A stretch of 64,000 nt of DNA from Pseudobdellovibrio sp. (lineage in GTDB: Bacteria; Bdellovibrionota; Bdellovibrionia; Bdellovibrionales; Bdellovibrionaceae), in NCBI GenBank assembly GCA_020696855.1, contig JAJFMT010000008.1, positions 1 to 64,000 on the forward strand. The letters are read 5' to 3'. Within the stretch, counting starts at the first letter, position 1. Every line of letters starts with the position of its first letter. Shown piece after piece: positions 1 to 8,321 of the stretch. The notes under the pieces are model-generated. The model was not told where the DNA came from and made no database searches. It saw nothing but the letters and a program-made list of their open reading frames with translations. The position numbers and the translations under genes were made by a program.

Positions 1-927
1 TCTATGGAACGCGGCTACCGCGATATCACGAAAGAAAATTTAGCTGTTATTAAATCACTTCCTAAAAAATGCCACCCGATGGATTCTATCCGCACAGGCG
101 TTAGCTTTTTGGGCTGTGAAGATGCACGCATCTGGGACGCTTCGCCTGCAACGAACCTCGATAAAGCTGTTCAGTTGCTGGCAAAAATTCCCACAATGGT
201 AGCTGCGGACTTCCGTTTCAAAAAAGGCCAGGACTTTATTGCTCCGAATCCGAATCTGAGCATCGCTGAAAACTTCTTTCACATGTGCTTCGGCAAAGTT
301 CCGGATGCAAAAGTTGTTAAGGCTTTTGACGTTTCATTAATTCTTTATGCTGAACACAGCTTCAACGCCTCAACGTTTACTTCACGTGTAGTGACCTCAA
401 CTCAGTCAGACATTTATTCAGCTACCACTGCGGGAATTGGCGCCTTAAAAGGACCTTTACACGGTGGCGCAAACGAGATGGTCATGCATATGATGATCGA
501 AATCGCTGATGAAAACAAAGCGGAACAATGGATGATCGATGCTTTAGCTCAGAAGAAAAAAGTAATGGGCTTCGGTCACCGCGTTTACAAATCAGGTGAT
601 TCCCGTGTTCCGACAATGAAAAAGTATGCGCAAGTAATGGCTGACGTAACCGGACAGCAAAAATGGATGAAGATGTACAACTCTCTTGAAAAAGTGATGG
701 TTGAAAAGAAGAAAATTTATCCTAACTTGGACTTCCCTGCAGGCCCTGCATACTACATGATGGGTTTTGAAATCGACTTCTTTACACCGATCTTCGTTAT
801 GGCGCGCACGACCGGCTGGTCAGCACACATCATGGAGCAAACAGCGAATAACCGCATTATCCGCCCGCTTTCTGAGTACATCGGAAGCGCACAACGTAAG
901 GTGACACCTTTAAGCGAACGCGCTTAA
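1..927 (+). CDS. Citrate synthase / 2-methylcitrate synthase (5' end outside window)
   Basis: Condenses acetyl-CoA (or propionyl-CoA) with oxaloacetate in the cytoplasm, at the entry of the TCA or methylcitrate cycle. The reading frame is open from base 1, so the N-terminus (perhaps 60-120 residues) lies upstream. Family motifs are clear: GPLHGGANE with the active-site His, MGFGHRVYK with the second His, and the C-terminal FTPIFVMARTTGWSAH and RIIRPLSEY blocks. After GHRVYK the protein reads SGDSRVPTM rather than the usual DPRA; from memory this variant is common in the mycobacterial-type methylcitrate/citrate synthases, so substrate choice between acetyl-CoA and propionyl-CoA is uncertain. 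The last codons and stop form the first copy of a three-unit repeat. The family call is secure; the exact member is not. Confidence 0.93.
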   Translation, partial: SMERGYRDITKENLAVIKSLPKKCHPMDSIRTGVSFLGCEDARIWDASPATNLDKAVQLLAKIPTMVAADFRFKKGQDFIAPNPNLSIAENFFHMCFGKVPDAKVVKAFDVSLILYAEHSFNASTFTSRVVTSTQSDIYSATTAGIGALKGPLHGGANEMVMHMMIEIADENKAEQWMIDALAQKKKVMGFGHRVYKSGDSRVPTMKKYAQVMADVTGQQKWMKMYNSLEKVMVEKKKIYPNLDFPAGPAYYMMGFEIDFFTPIFVMARTTGWSAHIMEQTANNRIIRPLSEYIGSAQRKVTPLSERA

Positions 928-983
928 TCTTTTACTATTAAGCGATCGCGCTTAACCTTTTACAGCTAAGCGAACGCGCTTAA
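910..983 (+). repeat. Three tandem hairpin repeats, 28-bp period, starting at a stop codon
   Basis: Three 18-bp inverted repeats start at 910, 938 and 966, exactly 28 bases apart. Each is TTAAGCG, a 4-base loop (AACG or ATCG), then CGCTTAA; the third has C in place of the first T. The first copy holds the last codons and stop (925-927) of the citrate synthase gene, so the 3' end of the gene has been copied downstream twice. A separate intrinsic terminator follows at 1012. Confidence 0.85.
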
Positions 984-1011
984 TTTTCTGTTTCCAAATT
1001 CTAGAAATAAA

Positions 1012-1043
1012 AAGGCGCTGAAGTTAAATTCAGCGCCTTTTTT
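1012..1043. terminator. Bidirectional intrinsic terminator between convergent genes
   Basis: The stem AAGGCGCTGAA (1012-1022) pairs with TTCAGCGCCTT (1029-1039) around a 6-base loop. It has a T run on the plus side and an A run on the 5' side. It can end both citrate synthase and the minus-strand gene at 1061. Confidence 0.85.
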
Positions 1044-1060
1044 CATTTTGTAGTTAAAAT

Positions 1061-1477
1061 TTACTGACTTTGTAACTCAGTAACGGCTACGCCTGACAGC
1101 TGGCATTTAGGCAGAATGCCGAAAGAAACTGAAGCTGCTGCTCCGGCAAGACCAGTATGATGCTTTACTTTCGCATCAACCGAAAAACGGTAAGTGCCTT
1201 CATCGCTTCCTTTGCAGGAAACGTTTACTTTGCAGATGTCTTTATCACGGTCGGGGCCTTCGCCTGGCTCACAGTTTTCAGCAGGTTCCCCGTCCCGAGG
1301 AGAATCAGATTCAATCTTAAGCGGACGTGCGCATTGCTGTCTGACTTCGACCGGCAAAATACTTGCTCCGGTATTAGGTAATTTTTCAATAATGCATTTC
1401 TTATTATTTTCCAGCGACTCAGCCGAGGCAAATACATGCACTGTTAAAACCGAAAATAAAACTAAAAACATTTTCAT
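1061..1477 (-). CDS. Small exported Cys-rich protein, unknown function
   Basis: A 138-residue protein with an N-terminal signal peptide (MKMFLVLFSVLTVHVFASAE, likely cut near residues 18-20). I do not recognise the mature part. It has six Cys residues spread over about 110 residues, which suggests disulfide bonds in the periplasm or outside the cell. An acidic, Pro/Gly-rich stretch lies in the middle (CEPGEGPDRDKD). There is no lipobox. A perfect 7-bp inverted repeat (1061-1083) surrounds the last codons and stop. It stands alone, with the converging terminator at 1012-1043 downstream. An alternative frame over the same bases is weaker because it lacks a signal peptide. Confidence 0.6.
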   Translation of the reverse strand: MKMFLVLFSVLTVHVFASAESLENNKKCIIEKLPNTGASILPVEVRQQCARPLKIESDSPRDGEPAENCEPGEGPDRDKDICKVNVSCKGSDEGTYRFSVDAKVKHHTGLAGAAASVSFGILPKCQLSGVAVTELQSQ

Positions 1478-1616
1478 AATTCCACCCTTTTTACTCTGTA
1501 TTTATCGGCGCTTTAAGAGTGGGAATTTAATTTTCTCATTTTGAGACAACGTCATCGAATGTGATGATTTTGAATCATTAACTCTCGTCATCAACCAAAA
1601 GCAAAGGATCTAGAAT

Positions 1617-1646
1617 AAAAAAGGCGCCCGGTTAGGCGCCTTTTTT
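1617..1646 (-). terminator. Intrinsic terminator after the lipoprotein gene at 1668
   Basis: The stem AAAAAAGGCGCC (1617-1628) pairs with GGCGCCTTTTTT (1635-1646) around a 6-base loop. It lies just past the stop of the minus-strand lipoprotein gene, with T runs on both strands. Confidence 0.85.
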
Positions 1647-1667
1647 CAAACCTGACTTTAAATCAGA

Positions 1668-2267
1668 TTAGAAGCACTGACCTTGGTATCGGATCAGTCT
1701 TTCAGAGTAAGCTTTGTGACCTGTTAAAGAAGCCAGTACGTTATTATCTCTTACAAAATCAACTGCAATGTCTTTTGAAGTATTACGAACCTGGTATTCA
1801 ACGAATTGACGTCCGTTTACTGTTACCCAGTAGTCACGGCAGATCACGTGGCCTTTATTGTCTGTAAAGCAGCGTGTTTCTCGGCGCTGATAAGTGCAGC
1901 TTTCATAACCTTGCTGAATTCCACCATCGGTTACAACAGTTTCACTTTTCCCTACTGCAGAAAAATTCTGAGCTAAGTCAGCTGCAGGAATATTGATTGG
2001 TCCGTTTTCAGGCACAGACAATTTTTTTGCCGTTACCAGTTTTAAAGTCTGCTTCTTACCGTTAATTTTTGCAGTGATGTTAATCTGATTTTTGCTCGCA
2101 AACTCAACCTTTGCTGAAACGTCGCCTACAGGCACGGCAACTTGCACGTAGTTTTCACCATCCCAGTGCTGAACTGTTAGAGGTTGTTTTACAGACAAAA
2201 CGCCCTCAAATGGATCACAAGCTGTTAAAAGCATCATAGCTGCAGCAGCAAATATAATATGTTTCAT
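1668..2267 (-). CDS. Predicted lipoprotein, unknown function
   Basis: A 199-residue protein with a lipoprotein signal peptide; the lipobox LLTAC places the modified Cys at residue 17. A TAAGGAG ribosome site lies just upstream of the ATG and supports the start. The middle part looks like beta strands (KVEFASKNQINITAKINGK). The C-terminal third has five Cys (CTYQRRETRC, VICRDYW, QCF), suggesting disulfide bonds in the periplasm. I do not recognise the family. It is a single-gene unit, with its own terminator at 1617-1646 and divergent from the PhoD-like gene. Confidence 0.75.
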   Translation of the reverse strand: MKHIIFAAAAMMLLTACDPFEGVLSVKQPLTVQHWDGENYVQVAVPVGDVSAKVEFASKNQINITAKINGKKQTLKLVTAKKLSVPENGPINIPAADLAQNFSAVGKSETVVTDGGIQQGYESCTYQRRETRCFTDNKGHVICRDYWVTVNGRQFVEYQVRNTSKDIAVDFVRDNNVLASLTGHKAYSERLIRYQGQCF

Positions 2268-2371
2268 TAAATTCTCCTTAAATCGATTTGTTTAGACTCC
2301 AGACAATAGTACTGCAAAACAGCTTTCAATCAATACTTGATCTATCTGTTAAAAATAATTTTAATAGATGA

Positions 2372-3523
2372 ATGAAAAATCTAACTCTCATTATTGCCGC
2401 GCTCGTTTCTGTTCTTATTGCCACATCATGTCAATCTCAGCCACAGGCGCCTGCTACTCCTCCGCCACTGAGCTCGAATCAAGTTTTAAATAACTCTGTA
2501 AAAAGTGAAAAAAAACGTCAGGCCGAACTGGATCTGCCGTTCAGAGGATTTCCTCCTTCAGATCAGTCTTTGCAAACCATCGCATTTGGATCTTGCGCTG
2601 ATCAGGATCAGCCCCAACCTATCTGGGCCACAATCGAAAAAACTCAGCCAGAGCTCATGATCATGCTGGGTGATAACGTGTATGCATCATCACCGAAGCA
2701 AAAACCGATTTCGGAACAATACAATAAAATGAAAGTTATTCCTGAATACCGTGCGGTGAGAGAAAAGGTTCCGTTTATGGCCACCTGGGACGACCACGAT
2801 TACGGCCAAAACGACGGCGGCGAAACCAATCCTGAACGCGACGACGCTTATCAACAGTTCGTTAAGAACTGGCCGTATGTTCGCTATCTGATACCTGATA
2901 AAAACGGTGCTATTTACCATTCTAAAATTTTCGGTGAAAAGAAAACTTCACTTCAGGTTATTATGCTCGACACGCGCGCCAACCGCTCAGACCTGAAAAA
3001 AAATGAGTCACAGACTGAAGAAGAAAAGCAGATGCAGCCAAAGCCCTATCTGCCGCATACGACGAATGACAAACATCTTCTATCGGAAGCTCAGTGGAAC
3101 TGGCTTGAAGGTGAGCTGAAGAAGCCGGCGGCGTTTCGCATTATCGGCACTTCTATTCAGCTGATCGCAAACGATCATCATTTTGAAAAATGGGGAAACT
3201 TTCCGAACGAGCGTGAGCGCATGTTCAGACTTCTGAAAAAACACAAAATTAAAAATGCGCTTTTCATTTCCGGCGACCGCCACATGTCGGCGATCGCGAA
3301 GAAAGATATTACAGGGCTGGGGACAATCTATGAAGCCACTTCGAGCGGCCTTAACAAACCGGCCCGCCCCGGCAATAATTTAAGCGACCAAAGTTATTTA
3401 ACAGAAGGATATGGATTAGTGAATTTCGGCCTGATTCAGATCAACTGGGCCGAACGCACAGCGAAAGTGGAAATCCGGTCTCTGGCTAATGATCCGGTTC
3501 AAACCGTGGATGTTAAGTTTTAA
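2372..3523 (+). CDS. PhoD-like metallophosphatase lipoprotein (alkaline phosphatase D family)
   Basis: Predicted exported metal-dependent phosphatase or phosphodiesterase, anchored as a lipoprotein (lipobox IATSC, Cys at residue 20). Metal-binding blocks of the PhoD family are visible: FGSCADQ, LGDNVYAS, TWDDHDYG, MLDTRANRS and SGDRHMSAI. At 383 residues it resembles the shorter PhoD-like group that lacks the N-terminal Ig-like domain. A Pro/Gln-rich linker follows the lipid anchor. The second of two overlapping ATGs (2372) is used because it gives the signal peptide in frame. It may act on phosphodiesters such as teichoic acids, phospholipids or nucleotides from prey or the environment; the substrate cannot be told from sequence. 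Confidence 0.88.
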   Translation: MKNLTLIIAALVSVLIATSCQSQPQAPATPPPLSSNQVLNNSVKSEKKRQAELDLPFRGFPPSDQSLQTIAFGSCADQDQPQPIWATIEKTQPELMIMLGDNVYASSPKQKPISEQYNKMKVIPEYRAVREKVPFMATWDDHDYGQNDGGETNPERDDAYQQFVKNWPYVRYLIPDKNGAIYHSKIFGEKKTSLQVIMLDTRANRSDLKKNESQTEEEKQMQPKPYLPHTTNDKHLLSEAQWNWLEGELKKPAAFRIIGTSIQLIANDHHFEKWGNFPNERERMFRLLKKHKIKNALFISGDRHMSAIAKKDITGLGTIYEATSSGLNKPARPGNNLSDQSYLTEGYGLVNFGLIQINWAERTAKVEIRSLANDPVQTVDVKF

Positions 3524-3582
3524 CAATTAAAACAGCTATTTAGCTCGTGAAAAAGGCATAAAAACGGGCTAATTGGTCCATA

Positions 3583-3595
3583 GATAAAGTTTATC
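3583..3595. promoter_or_regulatory. Possible operator upstream of ahpC
   Basis: GATAAA-G-TTTATC is a perfect 6+1+6 inverted repeat about 70 bases before the ahpC start, in an AT-rich intergenic region. It could bind a dimeric repressor or peroxide sensor. It does not match the OxyR or PerR consensus closely, and short AT-rich palindromes also occur by chance. Confidence 0.3.
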
Positions 3596-3667
3596 GTAAA
3601 TTGATTTTTTATAGATGATACCGCAAACTAAACCCAATAAATTGATTCACCTAAAAGGAGTAATTAT

Positions 3668-4204
3668 ATGTTAGGAATTGGACAAAAGTTTCCCACGTTT
3701 TCAATGGATGCTTGTGTATCTTTAGAAGCAGGAAAAGAATTTAAAACAGTTACAAACGCAGACGCAAAAGGTTCGTGGGCCGTGTATTTCTTCTGGCCAC
3801 TTGATTTTACTTTTGTCTGCCCGACTGAAATTGCTGAATTCAACAAAGAATTTAAAAATTTCAAAGCTCGCGACACAAAAGTATTCGGAGTTTCTTGCGA
3901 CTCTAAGTTTGTACATCACGCATGGAGAACTCACCACCCGGATTTAAAAGATCTTCAGTTCCCGATGTTAGCAGACGTTAAAAAAGAATTAACTGGATCA
4001 TTGGGCGTTTTACACCCGCAAGATCAGGTTCCTTTGCGTGCGACTTATATTGTTGATCCGGACGGAATCGTTCAATGGGTTTCTGTAAATGGTTTGAACG
4101 TTGGCCGTAACGTAAAAGAAGTTTTACGTACAGTTGATGCATTACAAACAGATGAACTTTGCCCATGCAACTGGGAAAAAGGCCAAGCAACTCTTAACGG
4201 TTAA
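3668..4204 (+). CDS. ahpC: AhpC-type peroxiredoxin (AhpC/AhpD system)
   Basis: Reduces hydrogen peroxide, organic hydroperoxides and probably peroxynitrite in the cytoplasm. At 178 residues it has the peroxidatic Cys51 in FTFVCPTE and a C-terminal pair Cys165/Cys167 in DELCPCNW, the three-Cys arrangement known from mycobacterial AhpC. A strong AAGGAG ribosome site precedes the ATG. The next gene is ahpD, so electrons probably come through AhpD rather than AhpF. A hairpin terminator lies between the two, which would make ahpC the more abundant product. Regulation by a peroxide sensor is likely but not proven here. Confidence 0.95.
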   Translation: MLGIGQKFPTFSMDACVSLEAGKEFKTVTNADAKGSWAVYFFWPLDFTFVCPTEIAEFNKEFKNFKARDTKVFGVSCDSKFVHHAWRTHHPDLKDLQFPMLADVKKELTGSLGVLHPQDQVPLRATYIVDPDGIVQWVSVNGLNVGRNVKEVLRTVDALQTDELCPCNWEKGQATLNG

Positions 4205-4243
4205 TTACCGCTAAAAAGCTAAGCCAAATAGATATTTAAATTT

Positions 4244-4280
4244 AAGCCTCAGTTATGATCCTGCGCTGAGGCTTTTTTTT
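4244..4280 (+). terminator. Intrinsic terminator or attenuator between ahpC and ahpD
   Basis: AAGCCTCAG (4244-4252) pairs with CTGAGGCTT (4266-4274) and runs into about eight Ts. Only about 50 bases separate it from the ahpD start, so partial read-through may set the AhpC:AhpD ratio. Confidence 0.85.
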
Positions 4281-4328
4281 TGCCAAAAACAGACAGGAAT
4301 TTTGCAAAAATAAAAATAGGAGTAAGTT

Positions 4329-4886
4329 ATGTCGGTTTCAGAAAAAATTGATTCGTTTTTACAAGCTCATTATGGCGAAAGAGAAACAGCCGTCTACCGA
4401 GATCTAACACTGAACCTTAAAAAGCTTTTAGAAGATTCTTCGCTTGATGCTAAAGAAGGATTCATGAACCTGGCAGCGTTAGCCCGCTCTTTACACTGGA
4501 GCGATCTTGAGAAGTTCGCCGGAGGTTACTTGAAGGAAACGGGGCTTTCTGACGCTGAAGTCGAAGAATGTTTCGAAAGCGCTGCGATCATGGGCATGCT
4601 GAACACCTATTACAAGTTCAAAAGCTACTTAACAGCCGATGTATTGGCAGACCCCGCATTTCAAAGAGCAGGACTTCGCATGAACGCGCTGTCAAAGCCG
4701 TTAAACGGGAAGCAAAATTTTGAAATGATGGCCTTTACCGTGTCGGTACTGAACGGCTGTCAGACCTGCGTTGTTTCTCATGAAAAAGCATTGACGACTC
4801 TGGGCGTGAGCAGAGATAAAATTCATGATTTAGCCCGTCTGGCGTCCGTCGTGAAAGGACTCAGCGGCCTGAATGTAAATCTTTGA
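4329..4886 (+). CDS. ahpD: AhpD, thiol reductant for AhpC
   Basis: Reduces oxidised AhpC, taking electrons in mycobacteria from a lipoylated E2 subunit. The helical 185-residue protein has the AhpD active site: Glu132 twelve residues before Cys144-Gln-Thr-Cys147 and His151 (NGCQTCVVSHE). The size matches the family (about 177 residues), and the C-terminal motif VVKGLS fits too. An ATAGGAG ribosome site precedes the ATG. It sits behind ahpC after an intergenic terminator. The stop codon lies in a perfect 6-bp inverted repeat (4882-4896). Confidence 0.93.
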   Translation: MSVSEKIDSFLQAHYGERETAVYRDLTLNLKKLLEDSSLDAKEGFMNLAALARSLHWSDLEKFAGGYLKETGLSDAEVEECFESAAIMGMLNTYYKFKSYLTADVLADPAFQRAGLRMNALSKPLNGKQNFEMMAFTVSVLNGCQTCVVSHEKALTTLGVSRDKIHDLARLASVVKGLSGLNVNL

Positions 4887-4931
4887 TTTCATCAAAAGGT
4901 AAAACTGATTACCTTTAAAAAAGGACAAGCC

Positions 4932-7547
4932 GTGAAGACTGACAACAACAGCACCCAGCCAAAGAGAATTTATTTAACTGATTACAAAGCTCCTTCATTT
5001 AAAATTAAAAGCATTGATCTGTACTTTAATTTAAATGAGACAGAAACCTGGGTGCACGCTGTTCAACAGATCGAGCGGCTGGAAGATGTGCCGTTAGTTT
5101 TAAACGGCGAAAATCTTGAACTGAAATCTTTAAAAATTGACGGCCTTGAACTGCACACCACTCAGTATGAGGTGGGGCCGGAAACCTTAACCATTCATCA
5201 GGTGCCTGCTAGTTTTAAGTTAGAAATTATTGTTGCTGTAAACCCGCAGGCAAATAAAGCCTGCGAAGGTCTTTATTTATCAAAAGGAATTTTTGCTACT
5301 CAATGTGAAGCCGAAAGCTTCAGAAAAATCACTTACTTTCTGGACCGCCCGGATGTGATGACGTCTTACACCGTTACGATTGAAGCTGATAAAAAGAAGT
5401 ACCCTGTGCTTTTATCAAACGGTGATCTTGTATCTAAAAAAGATCTGGCTGAAGGCCGCCACGTTGCGGTTTGGAAAGACCCTTTTAAAAAACCAAGTTA
5501 TTTATTTGCCCTTGTCGCAGGAGACATCGGCGTTGTCGAAGGCTCTTATACGACGAAGTCAGGCAAAAAAGTGAAGCTGGAAGTTTTTGCCTCACACGGC
5601 AAACAAGACCGCTGCCACCACGCTTTAGAGTCCTTGAAAAAAGCAATGAAATGGGATGAAGACACTTACGGTCTTGAGTACGATTTAAATCAATACATGA
5701 TCGTGTCTATTGATGACTTCAATATGGGTGCAATGGAAAACAAGGGACTCAACATCTTCAATTCACGGCTGGTGCTGGCAGATCCTCAATCGGCGACTGA
5801 TCTTGATTTTGACCGAATTGAATCTGTTGTGGGTCACGAGTATTTTCACAACTGGACAGGAAACCGTGTTACTTGCAGAAACTGGTTTGAACTATCTTTA
5901 AAAGAAGGCCTCACCGTTTTTCGCGACCAGGAGTTTTCTTCTGACCTGAACTCACGTGCGGTACAAAGAATCCGTGATGTTGATGCTTTGAGGTCTGCGC
6001 AATTTACTGAAGATGCGGGCCCGAACGCACATCCGGTGCGCCCTGAAAGTTGTTTAGCGGTTGATAACTTCTATACTCCGACCATTTACGAAAAAGGTTC
6101 TGAAGTTATCCGCATGATGCAGACTATTGTGGGCCGTAAAGGTTTCAGACTTGGAATGAACGAATACTTTAAACGTCACGATGGGCAGGCTGTCACGATC
6201 ATGGATTTTGCTGACGCGATTGCCGCTCCGAACAAAGCTGACTTTTCGCAATTTAAATTGTGGTACAGTCAGGCCGGCACTCCTGAAGTTACAGTCACTG
6301 AAAAATACGATGCCGCAAAAAAAGAGTATCAGCTGACTTTACGTCAAAGCTGCCCAACTACCGAAAAGCAGCCGAACAAAAAACCATTTCATATTCCGAT
6401 GCTTATCGGGCTACTGGATGAGTCAGGAAAGAATCTTCAGCTTCAGTCCAATGACGTCGTTTATAACTCTGACGAAAAAGCCGTCGTTCATCTTAAGCAG
6501 GAAACGCAAACATTTACTTTTACCGGCGTGAATTCAAAACCGGTCCTGTCTCTTAACCGCGAATTTTCGGCCCCGATCAAACTGAACTGGAAGGCCTCAG
6601 GCGCAGAGCTGTTGCATTTAATTAAATACGACACGGATACATTTAACCGCCGTGAAGCAGCCTTTAAAATGGTGCTTGAAGAGCTTCAGCGCCTTATTAC
6701 TGCAGTTAAATCAGGTGATGCCGCAGACGTGAAGCCTGCCATTGTAGATGCGCTGGGAGTGGTATTAGCTGACAAGCAAGCCGACGCGGAATTCAAAGCT
6801 CTTATGTTACAATTGCCTGATGATGAAATTATCGCGCAGGTTGAAGCTGAACTGGATGCAAAAGCTTTCAGAAAAGCAAAGCTCGCACTATTAAAAGCTT
6901 TCACAGAAAAGTACTCAACGGACATTCAACGCCTTTACAAAGAACATCACTCCATTGATGCTAAAGGCAGCCGCTCTCTGAAAAACACTCTTCTTCGGTT
7001 TATGGTTGAAAGCGGCACTCCAGGCGCTGAAGCCACAGCTTACGAGCAGTTCACGTCAGCTAAAAACATGACTGACAAAATTAGCTCGCTGGCGACTCTA
7101 TGCCAAACGAACAATGAGTACAAAGCAAAAGCTCTTCAGAGCTTTTTTACCGAATGGAAAGATGACGCTGTCGTGTTTAACAAATGGCTGCAGGTTCAGG
7201 CCTGGTCTCCGCTTGAGTCTGCTTTTGAAGATGTGAAACGTGCGGCACAGACACCGCCATTCAGTCTTGAAAACCCTAACAACATTTACTCGCTTCACCG
7301 GGCGTTCGGTACAAACTACAGCGCTATTCAGGCGGCAGACGGCCCGGCATTCAAATGGCTTTGCGATGAGATTTTAAAGGTTGATAAAATAAATCCGCAG
7401 GTAGCGGCCCGTCTTTGCGGAAGCTTTAACTTTGTTAAAAAATTTCCTGCAGATTTACGCGCAAAAGCACAAGCCGAGATCAAAAGAGTTTTGGAAGACG
7501 CCAGTTTATCAAAAAATGCGCGAGAACTTTTAGAAGGCTGCGTTTAG
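4932..7547 (+). CDS. pepN: Aminopeptidase N (M1 family)
   Basis: Cytoplasmic zinc aminopeptidase that removes N-terminal residues from peptides late in protein breakdown. At 871 residues it matches E. coli PepN (870). The exopeptidase motif GAMEN is at about 266-270; the zinc site is H302-E-x-x-H306 with E325 nineteen residues later (HEYFHNW ... LKEG). The long C-terminal helical domain typical of PepN is complete. Start is a GTG with AAGGA seven bases upstream. It follows ahpD by 45 bases and may be co-transcribed. For a predator that digests host protein, such a peptidase is expected, but it is also a common housekeeping enzyme. Confidence 0.97.
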   Translation: MKTDNNSTQPKRIYLTDYKAPSFKIKSIDLYFNLNETETWVHAVQQIERLEDVPLVLNGENLELKSLKIDGLELHTTQYEVGPETLTIHQVPASFKLEIIVAVNPQANKACEGLYLSKGIFATQCEAESFRKITYFLDRPDVMTSYTVTIEADKKKYPVLLSNGDLVSKKDLAEGRHVAVWKDPFKKPSYLFALVAGDIGVVEGSYTTKSGKKVKLEVFASHGKQDRCHHALESLKKAMKWDEDTYGLEYDLNQYMIVSIDDFNMGAMENKGLNIFNSRLVLADPQSATDLDFDRIESVVGHEYFHNWTGNRVTCRNWFELSLKEGLTVFRDQEFSSDLNSRAVQRIRDVDALRSAQFTEDAGPNAHPVRPESCLAVDNFYTPTIYEKGSEVIRMMQTIVGRKGFRLGMNEYFKRHDGQAVTIMDFADAIAAPNKADFSQFKLWYSQAGTPEVTVTEKYDAAKKEYQLTLRQSCPTTEKQPNKKPFHIPMLIGLLDESGKNLQLQSNDVVYNSDEKAVVHLKQETQTFTFTGVNSKPVLSLNREFSAPIKLNWKASGAELLHLIKYDTDTFNRREAAFKMVLEELQRLITAVKSGDAADVKPAIVDALGVVLADKQADAEFKALMLQLPDDEIIAQVEAELDAKAFRKAKLALLKAFTEKYSTDIQRLYKEHHSIDAKGSRSLKNTLLRFMVESGTPGAEATAYEQFTSAKNMTDKISSLATLCQTNNEYKAKALQSFFTEWKDDAVVFNKWLQVQAWSPLESAFEDVKRAAQTPPFSLENPNNIYSLHRAFGTNYSAIQAADGPAFKWLCDEILKVDKINPQVAARLCGSFNFVKKFPADLRAKAQAEIKRVLEDASLSKNARELLEGCV

Positions 7548-7562
7548 ATCTTAAAACGCAGC
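7537..7562. terminator. Stop-codon-spanning hairpin between pepN and folE
   Basis: GCTGCGTTT (7537-7545) pairs perfectly with AAACGCAGC (7554-7562); the pepN stop codon (7545-7547) overlaps the end of the first arm and the loop. No good T run follows on either strand, so it may be a weak terminator or an mRNA 3'-end protector shared by the convergent pair. Confidence 0.6.
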
Positions 7563-7578
7563 TCTCATCTGAAATAAT

Positions 7579-8262
7579 TTAAGTGTTGTTAAAACGCGTA
7601 CGGCACTGCTTTAAAAATTCGGTGCGTGTTTCAGGGCGGGACTTGAAAGAGCCCCGTAAATCCGACGTTGTCGTCGTGCTATGCGTGTCTTGAATTCCGC
7701 GGGCAATCATACAGTAATGTTTTGCATTGATATGAACGGCCACATCTTCCGTTTCGAGAATGAACTGCAGACAGTCCGCAATCTGCTTAGTTAAACGCTC
7801 TTGCACCTGCGGACGCTTTGCGAAGAACTCAGCGATTCGGTTTAACTTAGAAAGACCGATAACTTTTTTACCCGGAATGTAAGCGATCGTCGCGTAGCCA
7901 TCGATCGGCTGAAAATGATGTTCGCACATCGACATGATTTCGATGTCCTGAATACAAACCATTTGATCGTATTCCATCTTATTTTCAATCACTGTAATTT
8001 TAGGAAAGTTTTCAGAATCAAGCCCGCTGAAGATTTCATTTACATACATCTTCGCGATTCGTTTAGGTGTATCTTTCAGACTGTCATCTTCAAGGTCGAG
8101 ACCCAAAGTTGCCATGATTTCGCTGAAGTGCTTCTTAATTTTTTCGATTTTTTCTTCGTCGGTTAATTCGGATTCGACAGTGGGAGAAGGTCTAACGTTC
8201 GTTAAAATCTCAAGAGCTCTTGCTTTTTTGTGATTGATAATAGATTGGCTCATAAATTTCAC
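7579..8262 (-). CDS. folE: GTP cyclohydrolase I
   Basis: Converts GTP to 7,8-dihydroneopterin triphosphate, the first step toward folate (and a source for queuosine). The 227-residue protein has the zinc and catalytic motif MCEHHFQP, then [18 protein letters not shown], and the C-terminal [11 protein letters not shown] block with a Cys ligand in HYCM. The length matches the family (about 222). Two in-frame ATGs are possible (8262 and 8253); GGGGA in front of the first favours 8262. It converges with pepN and stands alone. Confidence 0.96.
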   Translation of the reverse strand: MKFMSQSIINHKKARALEILTNVRPSPTVESELTDEEKIEKIKKHFSEIMATLGLDLEDDSLKDTPKRIAKMYVNEIFSGLDSENFPKITVIENKMEYDQMVCIQDIEIMSMCEHHFQPIDGYATIAYIPGKKVIGLSKLNRIAEFFAKRPQVQERLTKQIADCLQFILETEDVAVHINAKHYCMIARGIQDTHSTTTTSDLRGSFKSRPETRTEFLKQCRTRFNNT

Positions 8263-8321
8263 TATCCCCGTTTCGGGAGAAACACTACTAAAATTCGGGG
8301 GTTAAAGCTATTATTTTTTGC

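Noticed and set aside
1157-1544. Two plus-strand reading frames over the small exported protein at 1061-1477
   Set aside because: The minus-strand frame has a proper signal peptide and a terminator downstream; the plus-strand frames have neither.
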